This document shows, one piece after another, positions 55,457 to 64,000 of a stretch of 64,000 bases of DNA. The DNA comes from Mercurialis annua. Taxonomy: Eukaryota; Streptophyta; Magnoliopsida; Malpighiales; Euphorbiaceae. Where the stretch lies: positions 45,623,665 through 45,687,664 of the forward strand of contig NC_065570.1 of assembly GCF_937616625.2 (NCBI RefSeq). The letters are read 5' to 3'. The first letter of the stretch is position 1; every line of letters starts with the position of its first letter. A program made the translations under genes and the position numbers. The notes beneath the pieces were generated by a model. It searched no databases and had not been told where the DNA came from. It worked only from the letters and a program-made list of their open reading frames with translations.

Positions 55457-55560
55457 ATTAAAAATTCGTCCTCGAATTTAACACGACAAGTAAATCACAT
55501 CAGAACAACACGTAATACAAGTAAAAACTGCAAAGGTCACAGAAAATCAAATATCGTACC

Positions 55561-58500
55561 TCACGGAAAAAGAAAAGGATAGCGATTCCGCATATCCAAT
55601 TCGGTCTCCCAAGTACACTCCTCTACAGAATGATTGCGCCAGAGAACTTTGACCATCGGAATCTCCTTGTTCCGCAATTTACGCACCTGCGTATCGACAA
55701 TCTCAACTGGCTGTTCCTCATAGGACAGCTCCTGGTCAATCTCAACCCTCTGAGGCACAATCACGTGCGAAGGATCAGAAATGCACTTTCTCAACATAGA
55801 AACGTGAAACACAGGATGTACTAACGACATGTCTGGCGGTAGAACCAGACGATAAGCCACAGCTCCAATCCTCTCCGAAATCTCATAGGGACCAATATAC
55901 CTCGGTGCCAACTTTCCCTTGACGCCAAAACGAACCACGCCTTTCATAGGCGAAACCCGAAGAAATACGAAATCACCAACCTGGAACTCAATGTCTTTCC
56001 TTTTCGGATCAGCATAACTCTTATGCCGACTAAAAGCAGTCTCTAACCTCCGCTTAATCAACGGTACCTTCTCGGAGGTAATCTGAATAATCTCCGCTCC
56101 CGAGAGTTTGCGCTCTCCGACCTCCTCCCAACAGATAGGAGATCTACACTTGCGTCCGTACAAAGCCTCATACGGCGCCATCTCGATACTCGCGTGGTAA
56201 CTGTTGTTATAAGAAAACTCAATCAACGGTAAATGAGTATCCCAGCTACCCTGAAAATCGAGAACACACATCCTGAGCATATCCTCCAACGTCTGAATAG
56301 TCCTCTCAGACTGACCGTCAGTCTGAGGATGAAAAGCTGTACCGAAATCCAACCGAGAACCCAAGGATTCCTGTAACGCCTTCCAAAACCTCGAAGTAAA
56401 CACAGAACCTCTGTCTGAAACAATAGAAACCGGTACACCATGCAAACTGACAATCCTGTCGATGTACAACTGAGCCAACCTCGAAGCAGCATACGAAACC
56501 TTAATCGGAAGGAAATGAGCTGACTTGGTCATACGGTCAACTATCACCCAGATGGAATCGTATCCCTGTCGAGTACGTGGTAAACCAACCACAAAATCCA
56601 TAGCAATCCGCTCCCACTTCCACTCTGGAATAGGTAGTGGCTGCAGATAGCCAAAAGGTCTCTGATGCTCCAGCTTCACCTGCTGGCACGTCAGACACTT
56701 AGAAACATACTCAGCGACATCTTTCTTCATTCCGCTCCACCAGTAGGTACCCTTAAGATCATGGTACATCTTAGTAGAACCCGGATGAACACTATAAGCA
56801 GACTTGTGCGCTTCTTCCAGAATCTGGTCCCTCAAACCATCTGAATCCGGAACACACAATCTCGAACCATGTCTCAGAACACCATCCACAAAAGTAAATT
56901 CAGGATTTCCATCCTGCTGAACTTCCTCAATAATCCGTTTCAACTGTGAATCCTCAGCTTGTAAAGCTTTGATCCGATCAATCAAAACGGGTTGCACTTG
57001 CAACTGTGCTAACAAACAACCAGTCTGAGAAATCTGAAATTCATAGCCTGAAGCTATCAAACTGTGCCACTCTCTAACCATGGGTCTACGCCCAATCTCA
57101 GAAATATGAGCCAAGCTGCCCGAAGACTTGCGACTCAACGCATCGGCTACCACATTAGCCTTACCAGGATGGTACTGAATAGTACAGTCGTAGTCTTTCA
57201 GCAACTCTAACCACCTCCTCTGTCTCAAGTTCAACTCTCTCTGATCAAAGATATATTTCAGACTCTTGTGATCAGTGAAAATCTCACAAGTAGCACCATA
57301 CAAATAATGCCTCCAAATTTTCAGCGCAAAAACCACAGCTGCCAACTCTAAATCATGAGTAGGGTAATTCACCTCATGCTTCTTCAACTGCCTGGAAGCA
57401 TAGGCAATCACCTGGCCATGTTGCATCAGAACGCAACCCAAACCAATCCGAGACGCATCACAATACACTGTGAAACCATCAATGCCAGAAGGCAATGCCA
57501 ACACCGGAGCTGTAGTCAAAATCTCTTTGAGCTTCTCAAAGCTCGCCTCGCACTTGTCAGTCCACTCAAACTTGACACCCTTCTGTGTCAGTTTAGTCAA
57601 AGGTGCAGATATTCTGGAGAAATCTTGCACGAACCGACGATAGTAGCCAGCTAAACCCAGAAAACTTCTGATCTCGGTAACTGACCTTGGCCTTTGCCAA
57701 TCCATGACCGCCTCAATCTTCTTCGGATCAACCTTGATCCCATCTTTCGACACCACGTGTCCTAGAAAGGTAACCTGATCCAACCAGAACTCACATTTTG
57801 AGAACTTAGCATACAACTGATGCTCACGCAACGTCTGTAGTATAGTCCTCAAATGGTAAGCATGCTCCTCCTCACTCCGAGAATAGATCAAAATGTCATC
57901 AATGAAGACGATCACAAATTGATCCAAAAACGGCTTGAACACTCTGTTCATCATATCCATAAACGCTGCTGGTGCGTTCGTCAGACCGAAGGACATAACC
58001 AGAAACTCAAAATGCCCATAACGAGTCCGGAAAGCAGTCTTAGGCACATCTGCATCACGGATCCGTAGCTGATGATACCCAGACCTCAAATCAATCTTGG
58101 AAAAACACTTCGCACCCTGCAACTGGTCAAACAAATCATCGATGCGAGGAAGAGGATATCTGTTCTTGACAGTAACCTTGTTCAACTGTCTGTAGTCGAT
58201 ACAGAGTCGAAAGGAACCGTCTTTCTTCTTCACAAACAGAACTGGAGCACCCCACGGAGAAGTACTCGGTCTGATGAACCCGCTATCCAACAACTCTTGT
58301 AACTGGTCCTTCAACTCTTTCAGCTCTGCAGGAGCCATCCGATACGGCGGTATCGAAATCGGAGCTGTACCAGAAACCACATCAATGCAAAACTCAATAT
58401 CACGATCAGGTGGTAATCCAGGCAATTCCTCTGGAAACACATCAGTGAACTCATTCACTATTGGTACACTATGCATATCACTACCACCAGCCTCCAAATC

Positions 58501-60528
58501 ACGAACCACAGCAAGAAAACCCTGGCAACCTTTGCCTAACATCCGCTTCGCCTTGATGGCGGAAATCAGATTCTTAGGTGTCTCTGCCTTTTCTCCCTGA
58601 AAGGAAAAAGGTAGACCACCTGGAATCCTGAATTCGACTGACTTCTCTCGACAGTCAATAGAAGCATAATGGCGTGACAACCAGTCCATCCCCAAGATAA
58701 CATCAAAAGAAAGAACGTCAAGTACAATCAAATCAGCACATAATTCTCTACCCTGAATAACCACTGGACACGAAGGATAAACAACGTCCACTACTACACC
58801 TTCAGACATAGGTGTAGACACAGCTAGAGGTTCATTCAAAACAGATGGTGCTCTACCCAATTTCCCAGCAAAACAAGTAGAGACAAACGAATGGGTCGCG
58901 CCCGCATCAAATAATACCAAAGCATCAGTAAAAGAAATCGGAATGGTACCTTGCACCACAGCATTTGATGCACGCGCATCCTGAGGAGTAAGTGCGAACA
59001 CTCTGGCCTGACCCTGCGGCTGCTGCTGCGAACTCTGTCCAGTACCATAACCGTTGGAACCTCTACCGCCGTTACCACGGCCACCAAAACCTCTGCCACC
59101 AGAACCACGGCCCCGCTGGCCACCAAAAGATGCTGCAGGTTGAGAGTACCCTACAGACTGTGTAAACGCAGGTCTCTGCTGCTGATAAGATGACTGCGCC
59201 ACACTGGAGTTAGACATCTGCTGCCCAGATGTCGGACACTCCCTAGAAAAATGACCCGGCTGGCCACAAGTAAAACAACCTCCAGGAGCTAACTGACACT
59301 GACCATAGTGCCTGCGTCTGCAATTCTGGCAGAACGGAATGTTCGATCCACCACTGTACCCGCGTCCTGAACCACGGTTGCTCCCACTGCTACTGGAACT
59401 GTACGGAGCACTCCTAGCACTATGCCTCCCTTTGTTGTGAGTCCGTCGACTCCCCCTGTTGGCCTGAGAAGAGCCACTGTAGTAGTTCCCACTACCATGC
59501 TGCACTGGGGCCTGCTGCCCCCCACTAGGAACGTCACTCTTTCCCTTCTGATTCTGGAAAGGGTCAGAGATCGTCCCAAACTGAACCATCGAATTTTCCA
59601 TCCGCCGCGCACTATCCACTAACCGGGCAAACTCCATGTTTGTCCCTATCAGCAAAGGAAGAAACTCCGAGCCTAAACCCCTAACATAACGGTCGTTCAC
59701 TCGCTCTTGATCACCCTGTAGATCTGTAGCAAACCGCCCCAAACGTACAAACTCAGTAGTGTAGTCTGTCACTGATCTATCCCCCTTCTTCAAAGTGAGC
59801 AGCTTTTCTCTGAAACTCTCAGTAACAGAGAAGGGTAGATAATAACCTCTGAACCTGGTCACAAAATCAGCCCAAGGTAAAGTATCCATAACTGGCCTGA
59901 TGTTATCGCGATACCAATCCTTAGCTGGACCCTTCAGCGACATTTCCACAAGCATCACTGATTGACGATCAGACGCTTGAATCCTCTGACTGTTGTACTC
60001 AAATTCCTCCAAAAAGTCAAGAGCATCCCCAGTACCATCAAAAGAAGTCGGATTCAACTTCAAGTAGGTCATCACCAACTCTCTGTCTGTTGGGACATGA
60101 CCGACACCAGCAATTCCACCAATACCAGCTACAGCACCAACCTGAGGTTGCTGTTGCTGCGCTAACTGACCCAGTATATTACACTGATTCTGCAGTAGAG
60201 CCTGATTGTTCTGCATCTCGACAACGCCAGCCAAGAAAGTAGTGAAGTCGAACGCTTGCAAATTTGGTGCTTGCTGCACCCCTGGTGCCTGCTGCACATT
60301 CGGTGCCTGAACACCTGCTGCACCGCGCCCTCTAGCTCCACCTCTACCAGCACCAGCTCCTCTGCCTCTACCAGCACCTCTACCTCTGCCAGCACCTCCA
60401 CCTCGACCACGTCCAGCATTAGCCTGAACAGGTGGTGCGTTCTGATCGACTTCCATAGAAATCGCATCATCAGCCACAGCTTCTTGCTCTGCCGCAGCAC
60501 GAGCACGAGTACGAATAACGTTGTCCAT
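55561..60528 (-). CDS. Intact gag-pol polyprotein of Tekay-like element, 1,655 aa
   Basis: The polyprotein makes the particle and copies and integrates the element. Domains in order: Gly/Arg-rich N-terminus (about 38-70); gag core (about 150-310; [15 protein letters not shown]); CxxC and CCHC knuckle (Cys 418, 421, His 426, Cys 431); protease ([10 protein letters not shown], Asp 541); reverse transcriptase (about 725-890; catalytic FIDD at 875-878); RNase H (VYCDAS, Asp 1024); integrase zinc-binding HHCC (His 1241, 1248, Cys 1278, 1281); integrase core (Asp 1311, Asp 1372, Glu 1408, a D-D-35-E triad); and a C-terminal chromodomain (about 1605-1655, [16 protein letters not shown]). No stop or frameshift. 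Every catalytic residue I checked is present, so the copy may still be competent. Confidence 0.97.
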   Translation of the reverse strand: MDNVIRTRARAAAEQEAVADDAISMEVDQNAPPVQANAGRGRGGGAGRGRGAGRGRGAGAGRGGARGRGAAGVQAPNVQQAPGVQQAPNLQAFDFTTFLAGVVEMQNNQALLQNQCNILGQLAQQQQPQVGAVAGIGGIAGVGHVPTDRELVMTYLKLNPTSFDGTGDALDFLEEFEYNSQRIQASDRQSVMLVEMSLKGPAKDWYRDNIRPVMDTLPWADFVTRFRGYYLPFSVTESFREKLLTLKKGDRSVTDYTTEFVRLGRFATDLQGDQERVNDRYVRGLGSEFLPLLIGTNMEFARLVDSARRMENSMVQFGTISDPFQNQKGKSDVPSGGQQAPVQHGSGNYYSGSSQANRGSRRTHNKGRHSARSAPYSSSSSGSNRGSGRGYSGGSNIPFCQNCRRRHYGQCQLAPGGCFTCGQPGHFSRECPTSGQQMSNSSVAQSSYQQQRPAFTQSVGYSQPAASFGGQRGRGSGGRGFGGRGNGGRGSNGYGTGQSSQQQPQGQARVFALTPQDARASNAVVQGTIPISFTDALVLFDAGATHSFVSTCFAGKLGRAPSVLNEPLAVSTPMSEGVVVDVVYPSCPVVIQGRELCADLIVLDVLSFDVILGMDWLSRHYASIDCREKSVEFRIPGGLPFSFQGEKAETPKNLISAIKAKRMLGKGCQGFLAVVRDLEAGGSDMHSVPIVNEFTDVFPEELPGLPPDRDIEFCIDVVSGTAPISIPPYRMAPAELKELKDQLQELLDSGFIRPSTSPWGAPVLFVKKKDGSFRLCIDYRQLNKVTVKNRYPLPRIDDLFDQLQGAKCFSKIDLRSGYHQLRIRDADVPKTAFRTRYGHFEFLVMSFGLTNAPAAFMDMMNRVFKPFLDQFVIVFIDDILIYSRSEEEHAYHLRTILQTLREHQLYAKFSKCEFWLDQVTFLGHVVSKDGIKVDPKKIEAVMDWQRPRSVTEIRSFLGLAGYYRRFVQDFSRISAPLTKLTQKGVKFEWTDKCEASFEKLKEILTTAPVLALPSGIDGFTVYCDASRIGLGCVLMQHGQVIAYASRQLKKHEVNYPTHDLELAAVVFALKIWRHYLYGATCEIFTDHKSLKYIFDQRELNLRQRRWLELLKDYDCTIQYHPGKANVVADALSRKSSGSLAHISEIGRRPMVREWHSLIASGYEFQISQTGCLLAQLQVQPVLIDRIKALQAEDSQLKRIIEEVQQDGNPEFTFVDGVLRHGSRLCVPDSDGLRDQILEEAHKSAYSVHPGSTKMYHDLKGTYWWSGMKKDVAEYVSKCLTCQQVKLEHQRPFGYLQPLPIPEWKWERIAMDFVVGLPRTRQGYDSIWVIVDRMTKSAHFLPIKVSYAASRLAQLYIDRIVSLHGVPVSIVSDRGSVFTSRFWKALQESLGSRLDFGTAFHPQTDGQSERTIQTLEDMLRMCVLDFQGSWDTHLPLIEFSYNNSYHASIEMAPYEALYGRKCRSPICWEEVGERKLSGAEIIQITSEKVPLIKRRLETAFSRHKSYADPKRKDIEFQVGDFVFLRVSPMKGVVRFGVKGKLAPRYIGPYEISERIGAVAYRLVLPPDMSLVHPVFHVSMLRKCISDPSHVIVPQRVEIDQELSYEEQPVEIVDTQVRKLRNKEIPMVKVLWRNHSVEECTWETELDMRNRYPFLFP

Positions 60529-60848
60529 ATCCTAAGATTGAACAACAACAATTTAAATAACAGATATTTCATACCCAAGTATGAACAAAACAAGCAACAT
60601 ATAGGATTTCCCAAGAAATCAACAGCAATAAAATATTCACCCAAGTGAAATAGCATTAACAATTAAAAACATCAAATCAACAAATAATGACTGACTCGAC
60701 GCAATCCTAATGGTGTAGGCAGAATGTTTTAAAATCAAAAGATGACGTTTTTAAAGACATGACAGAATCCTATATCCGCAGTAGTTCCTAAGACACAACC
60801 AAACTTAACAGAGTAAACACATAGCAAGCAAATGGCCTTGGTTTGAAA

Positions 60849-60865
60849 CCAAAGCTCTGATACCA
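60849..60865 (-). other. Primer-binding site, tRNA-iMet type
   Basis: The minus strand reads TGGTATCAGAGCTTTGG four bases after the end of the 5' LTR (GGGTCGTGACA). Confidence 0.9.
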
Positions 60866-60869
60866 AGTT

Positions 60870-63866
60870 TGTCACGACCCATTTTCATGAATCGCGACCG
60901 GCGCTAGGGTATGGGTAATGTAGTACCGAAACCCGTAGCTAGCCTCCCATATAAATCGTAAACACATAAACCTGCAGAAAACCAATGCTCGGGGGCAACC
61001 GAGACTTCAACCTAATCTAGCAGATATAATAATCAACAATTAATATAACATGCTTATTCAATTCCGAATCTAAAATAGATCTATCATAAACCGATATAAA
61101 TAATAAAGCATGCCAAAGCAATATAACCAGTCGAACCAATCCGACAAAATAAATAATAATAACAAGGACGTCTAGTTACTACTGCGGTCTAAGAATAAAA
61201 CAGTTTTACAGTTTTATTAAAATAAAAGGGAACCTCCGAGGAAAAGTAAATGCGGAGATCACCAGACTCTCTCAGATAATATCCCTGGGAAAAATTGGGA
61301 AAACAACGGGGTCAGATATACTGAGATGAGTTCATACCACTATCTACATTTATTAAGTGGAAAACCTTTAAAAACGTTTAAAACATTTAATAACGATATT
61401 ACGGATAATAGTTGGAACCCTAATCCACAATTCTAAATAATAATCATAATCCAATAGGTCTGGTCCCGAGAGCTGAGCTACACCGAGTTACCACTAACCA
61501 CACTTATACCAGAGTCCCGAGAGCTGAGCTACACCGAGTTACTCTACCTGGTCCCGAGAGCTATGCTCACACCGAGTTACCACATTTCCATAAATACCTT
61601 ACCCAGATCAATACCGGTGCGCACGCAGTCCTAATGATGCCCATTAGGTAGCAGGTTCCAACTAGAAGCCATAATATAAAAACAGTTCGAAATATACGTA
61701 CAGTATATATATTTAATATTAAAATAACAATTTACTTAATAAAGCGGTAAATAGTAAATATAAACTCACTGCTTGCTAATCCACGTGAATACCGGCAAGC
61801 AACTAACTCTGGTTCGCCTCAGAAGCACGAACAGTAGACGAGTCTAGACAAATAAAATAATTATTAAAATCAGACCCTAACTCTAAGGAGTACTAGACAC
61901 CACATAAGACTAGCACAATTACCACGTAGTAAATAAACAATCCAAAATAACACAAATATATACAAAAGGTAATAAAGCCCAAATAATATAAGTCTATTGA
62001 GTTCCCGCTTAAATCCAATTTATAAATATTATTTTAAAAACTTTAAATAATAAATAATTTCCAAATAGTGGGTTAGCCGAGTTATCATAAACTACCAAGC
62101 TAACCTCACTTGTCGAGTGACCCAAGTCTAACCCGACTCAAAACAATTATCAAATATAAACCCAAGTTTATATTTATAAAACAATTTAACAAAAATAATA
62201 ATCCAATTTAAAAGCGGAACTCAATAACTTCAATATCAAGTAACCCAAGTTACGAACCAAAACTTAGTTGTATAAGTCAAATAAAGATTCAGGGACCAAA
62301 TTGTATTTTAACCAAGTAGGGACCAAATGGTACTTTTTCCAATTAGGGGCTAAATTGCACTTTAGTCAATTTGATATCCGAAATCAATTTAATTACTTTT
62401 ATCTTATAATTAAAACCAACAATAAAGTTATTAACCAAAAATCCACTTAATTAAGTTATAACATAAGTTTAGGGGCTAAATTGTAATTTAGCCAACTTTT
62501 GACAAAACGACATTTGAAAACAATTATAATTACCCGAGTAATTATATTAACTTAATTTATAGATATCTATCATTTCCACTATTTAATTTATGTACAAAAT
62601 AAAACCCAAGTTATTAGTTAAAGTTAAACTTAAAGGATTGATTTTATTTAAACAAAATAACTTGGTGGCTAAAGTGGCTATTAAGCCATCATCTTCCTTA
62701 TTCAAATAAGGAGCAGCCCGCCTATGCCAATTCAAAACAGAAACCAAAATATGGATTATGAACCTTTAAGTTTTCCAATTTCAAAATGAATTTCACATTA
62801 AAACCAAATCATAAACATCACACCATTTAACTACTACACAACCACGGCATTTTCCAATTAAATCTTACTAAACCCATTTCAAAATCAATCAAGCTTAAGA
62901 TCATAATTCAACTAGAGTATGATCAAAGACAAAACACCAACCCAAAACTCATCTTAGGCAAGAACCAAATATAGAAAACATGATACAGAAACTCTAAAAC
63001 AAAAGGAAATGAAACCGAGAACATTCATTACAAAAGATCCGAAATCAATTTAGAACCACGACCAAGGATTAAACCATTAAGGACCAATCCTCTAAGACAT
63101 TTATGACATAAAGGAAACCAAAATCAAGCCAAAGGAATAAGCAAAGCATCGGCAGAAACAATAATCAAGAACAGCACATTATCAAAACAGAAACGGAAAT
63201 CGTACGGCGAATGAAACGAGATCAACGGCGTACCGTTCAACGAAACTGAGGTAGGGAAACGTAGGTACGTGAGTCTAGATCGTCTGGAATCAAACGGTTC
63301 TGATTTCGATCTAGAAACGAGCAAGAACGAACCAAATTACGCAATGACGTTCAAAAACGAAATCTGGAAATGAGAAATTATAAAACTAACCGGAACAGCA
63401 GAGTTTGGATGATGATTTCGGCTTCGTTTCTCAGCGAAATGGCAAGCGGAAAACGGCTAGGGTTTCAGTGATGAGTGGTGAATATTTTGTGTTTAGAAGT
63501 CGAGCTGATATAACGAGTGGAAACGGGCCGAAAACGAAGTCGAACAGGGCCACACGACGGGGTCCTAAGGCTGTTATGTTTCCCGTACGGGAATGGCTGT
63601 TCAGCCCATTACTCCCGTACGGGAATGCCTGGTCTCGAACGAGACCAGGCCCAAAAAGGGGCATTCCCGTTCGGGAATTCCAATTCCCGAACGGGAATGA
63701 ACAAATTCATTTTTTTTTGTTTTTTTTTTTAAATTTTAATTATTTTAAATCGAACCAAAAATGAATCGAACCACAAAATTTACGAAACTTCAAATACCCC
63801 ACAAAATACATCCGGAACCACGTCGGAAATTAAAAAAATAAATTTAAAATTTTACGGGATATTACA
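60870..63866 (-). mobile_element. Tekay-like 5' LTR (2,997 bp)
   Basis: Partner of the LTR at 52446-55443; on the plus strand TGTCACGACCC to GGATATTACA. It carries the same palindrome cluster (63582-63700) and TATA-like motif. As the 5' LTR it should drive transcription of the gag-pol ORF. Confidence 0.95.
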
Positions 63867-63871
63867 TCTGC

Positions 63872-64000
63872 ACTATCATCTTGGAAAGCTGGAACAGTTG
63901 TTTCAGGCATGTCTAGCTCAGAGGGAGCTTTTATCTTGCACACTGCCCACCAATCTTTCTTGTCCCGCTTTTTGCTAGGATAAGGTAAGTAATGTACTTG
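63872..64000 (-). pseudogene. CACTA large transposase, upstream part of C-terminus
   Basis: The minus strand encodes 43 residues ending at the gypsy insertion: QVHYLPYPSKKRDKKDWWAV, then CKIKAPSELDMPETTVPAFQ. The YPS...WWAVCKIK pattern is typical of the C-terminal (DUF4216-type) part of plant CACTA TNP2-like transposases. The gene continues beyond the window. With 52266-52445 it forms one frame, now split by the retrotransposon. Confidence 0.75.

Larger units (their letters stand above)
52446..63866 (-). mobile_element. Complete young Ty3-gypsy chromovirus (Tekay-like), 11,421 bp
   Basis: Two near-identical LTRs, a tRNA-iMet primer-binding site, a polypurine tract and a single intact gag-pol ORF are all present. 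The 5-bp target duplication TCTGC flanks it (52441-52445 and 63867-63871). The C-terminal chromodomain and the primer site place it with the Tekay/Del lineage. It interrupts the large transposase gene of a CACTA element. Confidence 0.96.

Overview
This window is nuclear DNA of a flowering plant, almost certainly a dicot. It has plant-type LTR retrotransposons (Ty3-gypsy Tekay-like, Tat/Ogre-like and Athila-like; Ty1-copia), plant L1-type LINEs, CACTA, Mutator (MULE) and hAT-type DNA transposons, many small MITEs, GT-AG introns in the genes I could model, and host genes of plant type (TFIIB, thaumatin-like protein, NLR fragment). No rRNA, tRNA, CRISPR or bacterial-type operon was seen. Most of the window is nested transposon sequence; the only host-type genes are three TFIIB copies, one thaumatin-like pseudogene and one NLR scrap.

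Layout. 1-7.7 kb: 5' LTR, primer-binding site and decayed gag of a Tat/Ogre-like gypsy element, interrupted by a copia LTR (1970-3554) and an old gypsy solo LTR (4780-6707). 7.7-11 kb: decayed 3' part of a CACTA element with a TNPA-like gene, carrying a long-TIR MITE and an hAT-type MITE. 11.3-14.1 kb: 5'-truncated LINE. 15.2-19.9 kb: an inverted copia fragment with a second hAT-type MITE, then the RNase H end and 3' LTR of a plus-strand copia element. 19.9-22.6 kb: old gypsy solo LTR. 23.0-27.6 kb: LINE fragment split by an Athila-like gag-only retroelement, itself carrying a MITE. 28-31 kb: NLR scrap, repeats and MITEs.

31-48 kb is the host-gene island. Three copies of a roughly 1.7 kb unit encode an intronless TFIIB: A (minus, intact), B (plus, intact ORF but altered TATA box) and C (plus, one nonsense codon). 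A broken thaumatin-like gene lies between A and B. Between B and C sits a complete 7,062-bp MULE (38637-45698) with a perfect 9-bp target duplication, unusual palindrome-rich termini, a three-exon transposase (with a 5-bp duplication frameshift) and a six-exon plant-mobile-domain (PMD) gene (with one in-frame stop).

48.7-64 kb is part of a younger CACTA element read on the minus strand: subterminal repeats, an intact five-exon TNPA-like gene (429 aa), and the C-terminus of its large transposase. That transposase gene is split by a complete, very young Tekay-like gypsy element (52446-63866; 5-bp target duplication; LTRs with two differences seen by eye; intact 1,655-aa gag-pol with chromodomain).

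How it fits together: several insertions can be ordered, because target duplications, uninterrupted paralogous sites and reading-frame joins are still readable. The most unusual items are the PMD-carrying MULE with its palindromic ends, the three TFIIB copies in different states of decay, and clusters of short perfect palindromes placed just upstream of a TATA-like motif in three different gypsy LTRs.
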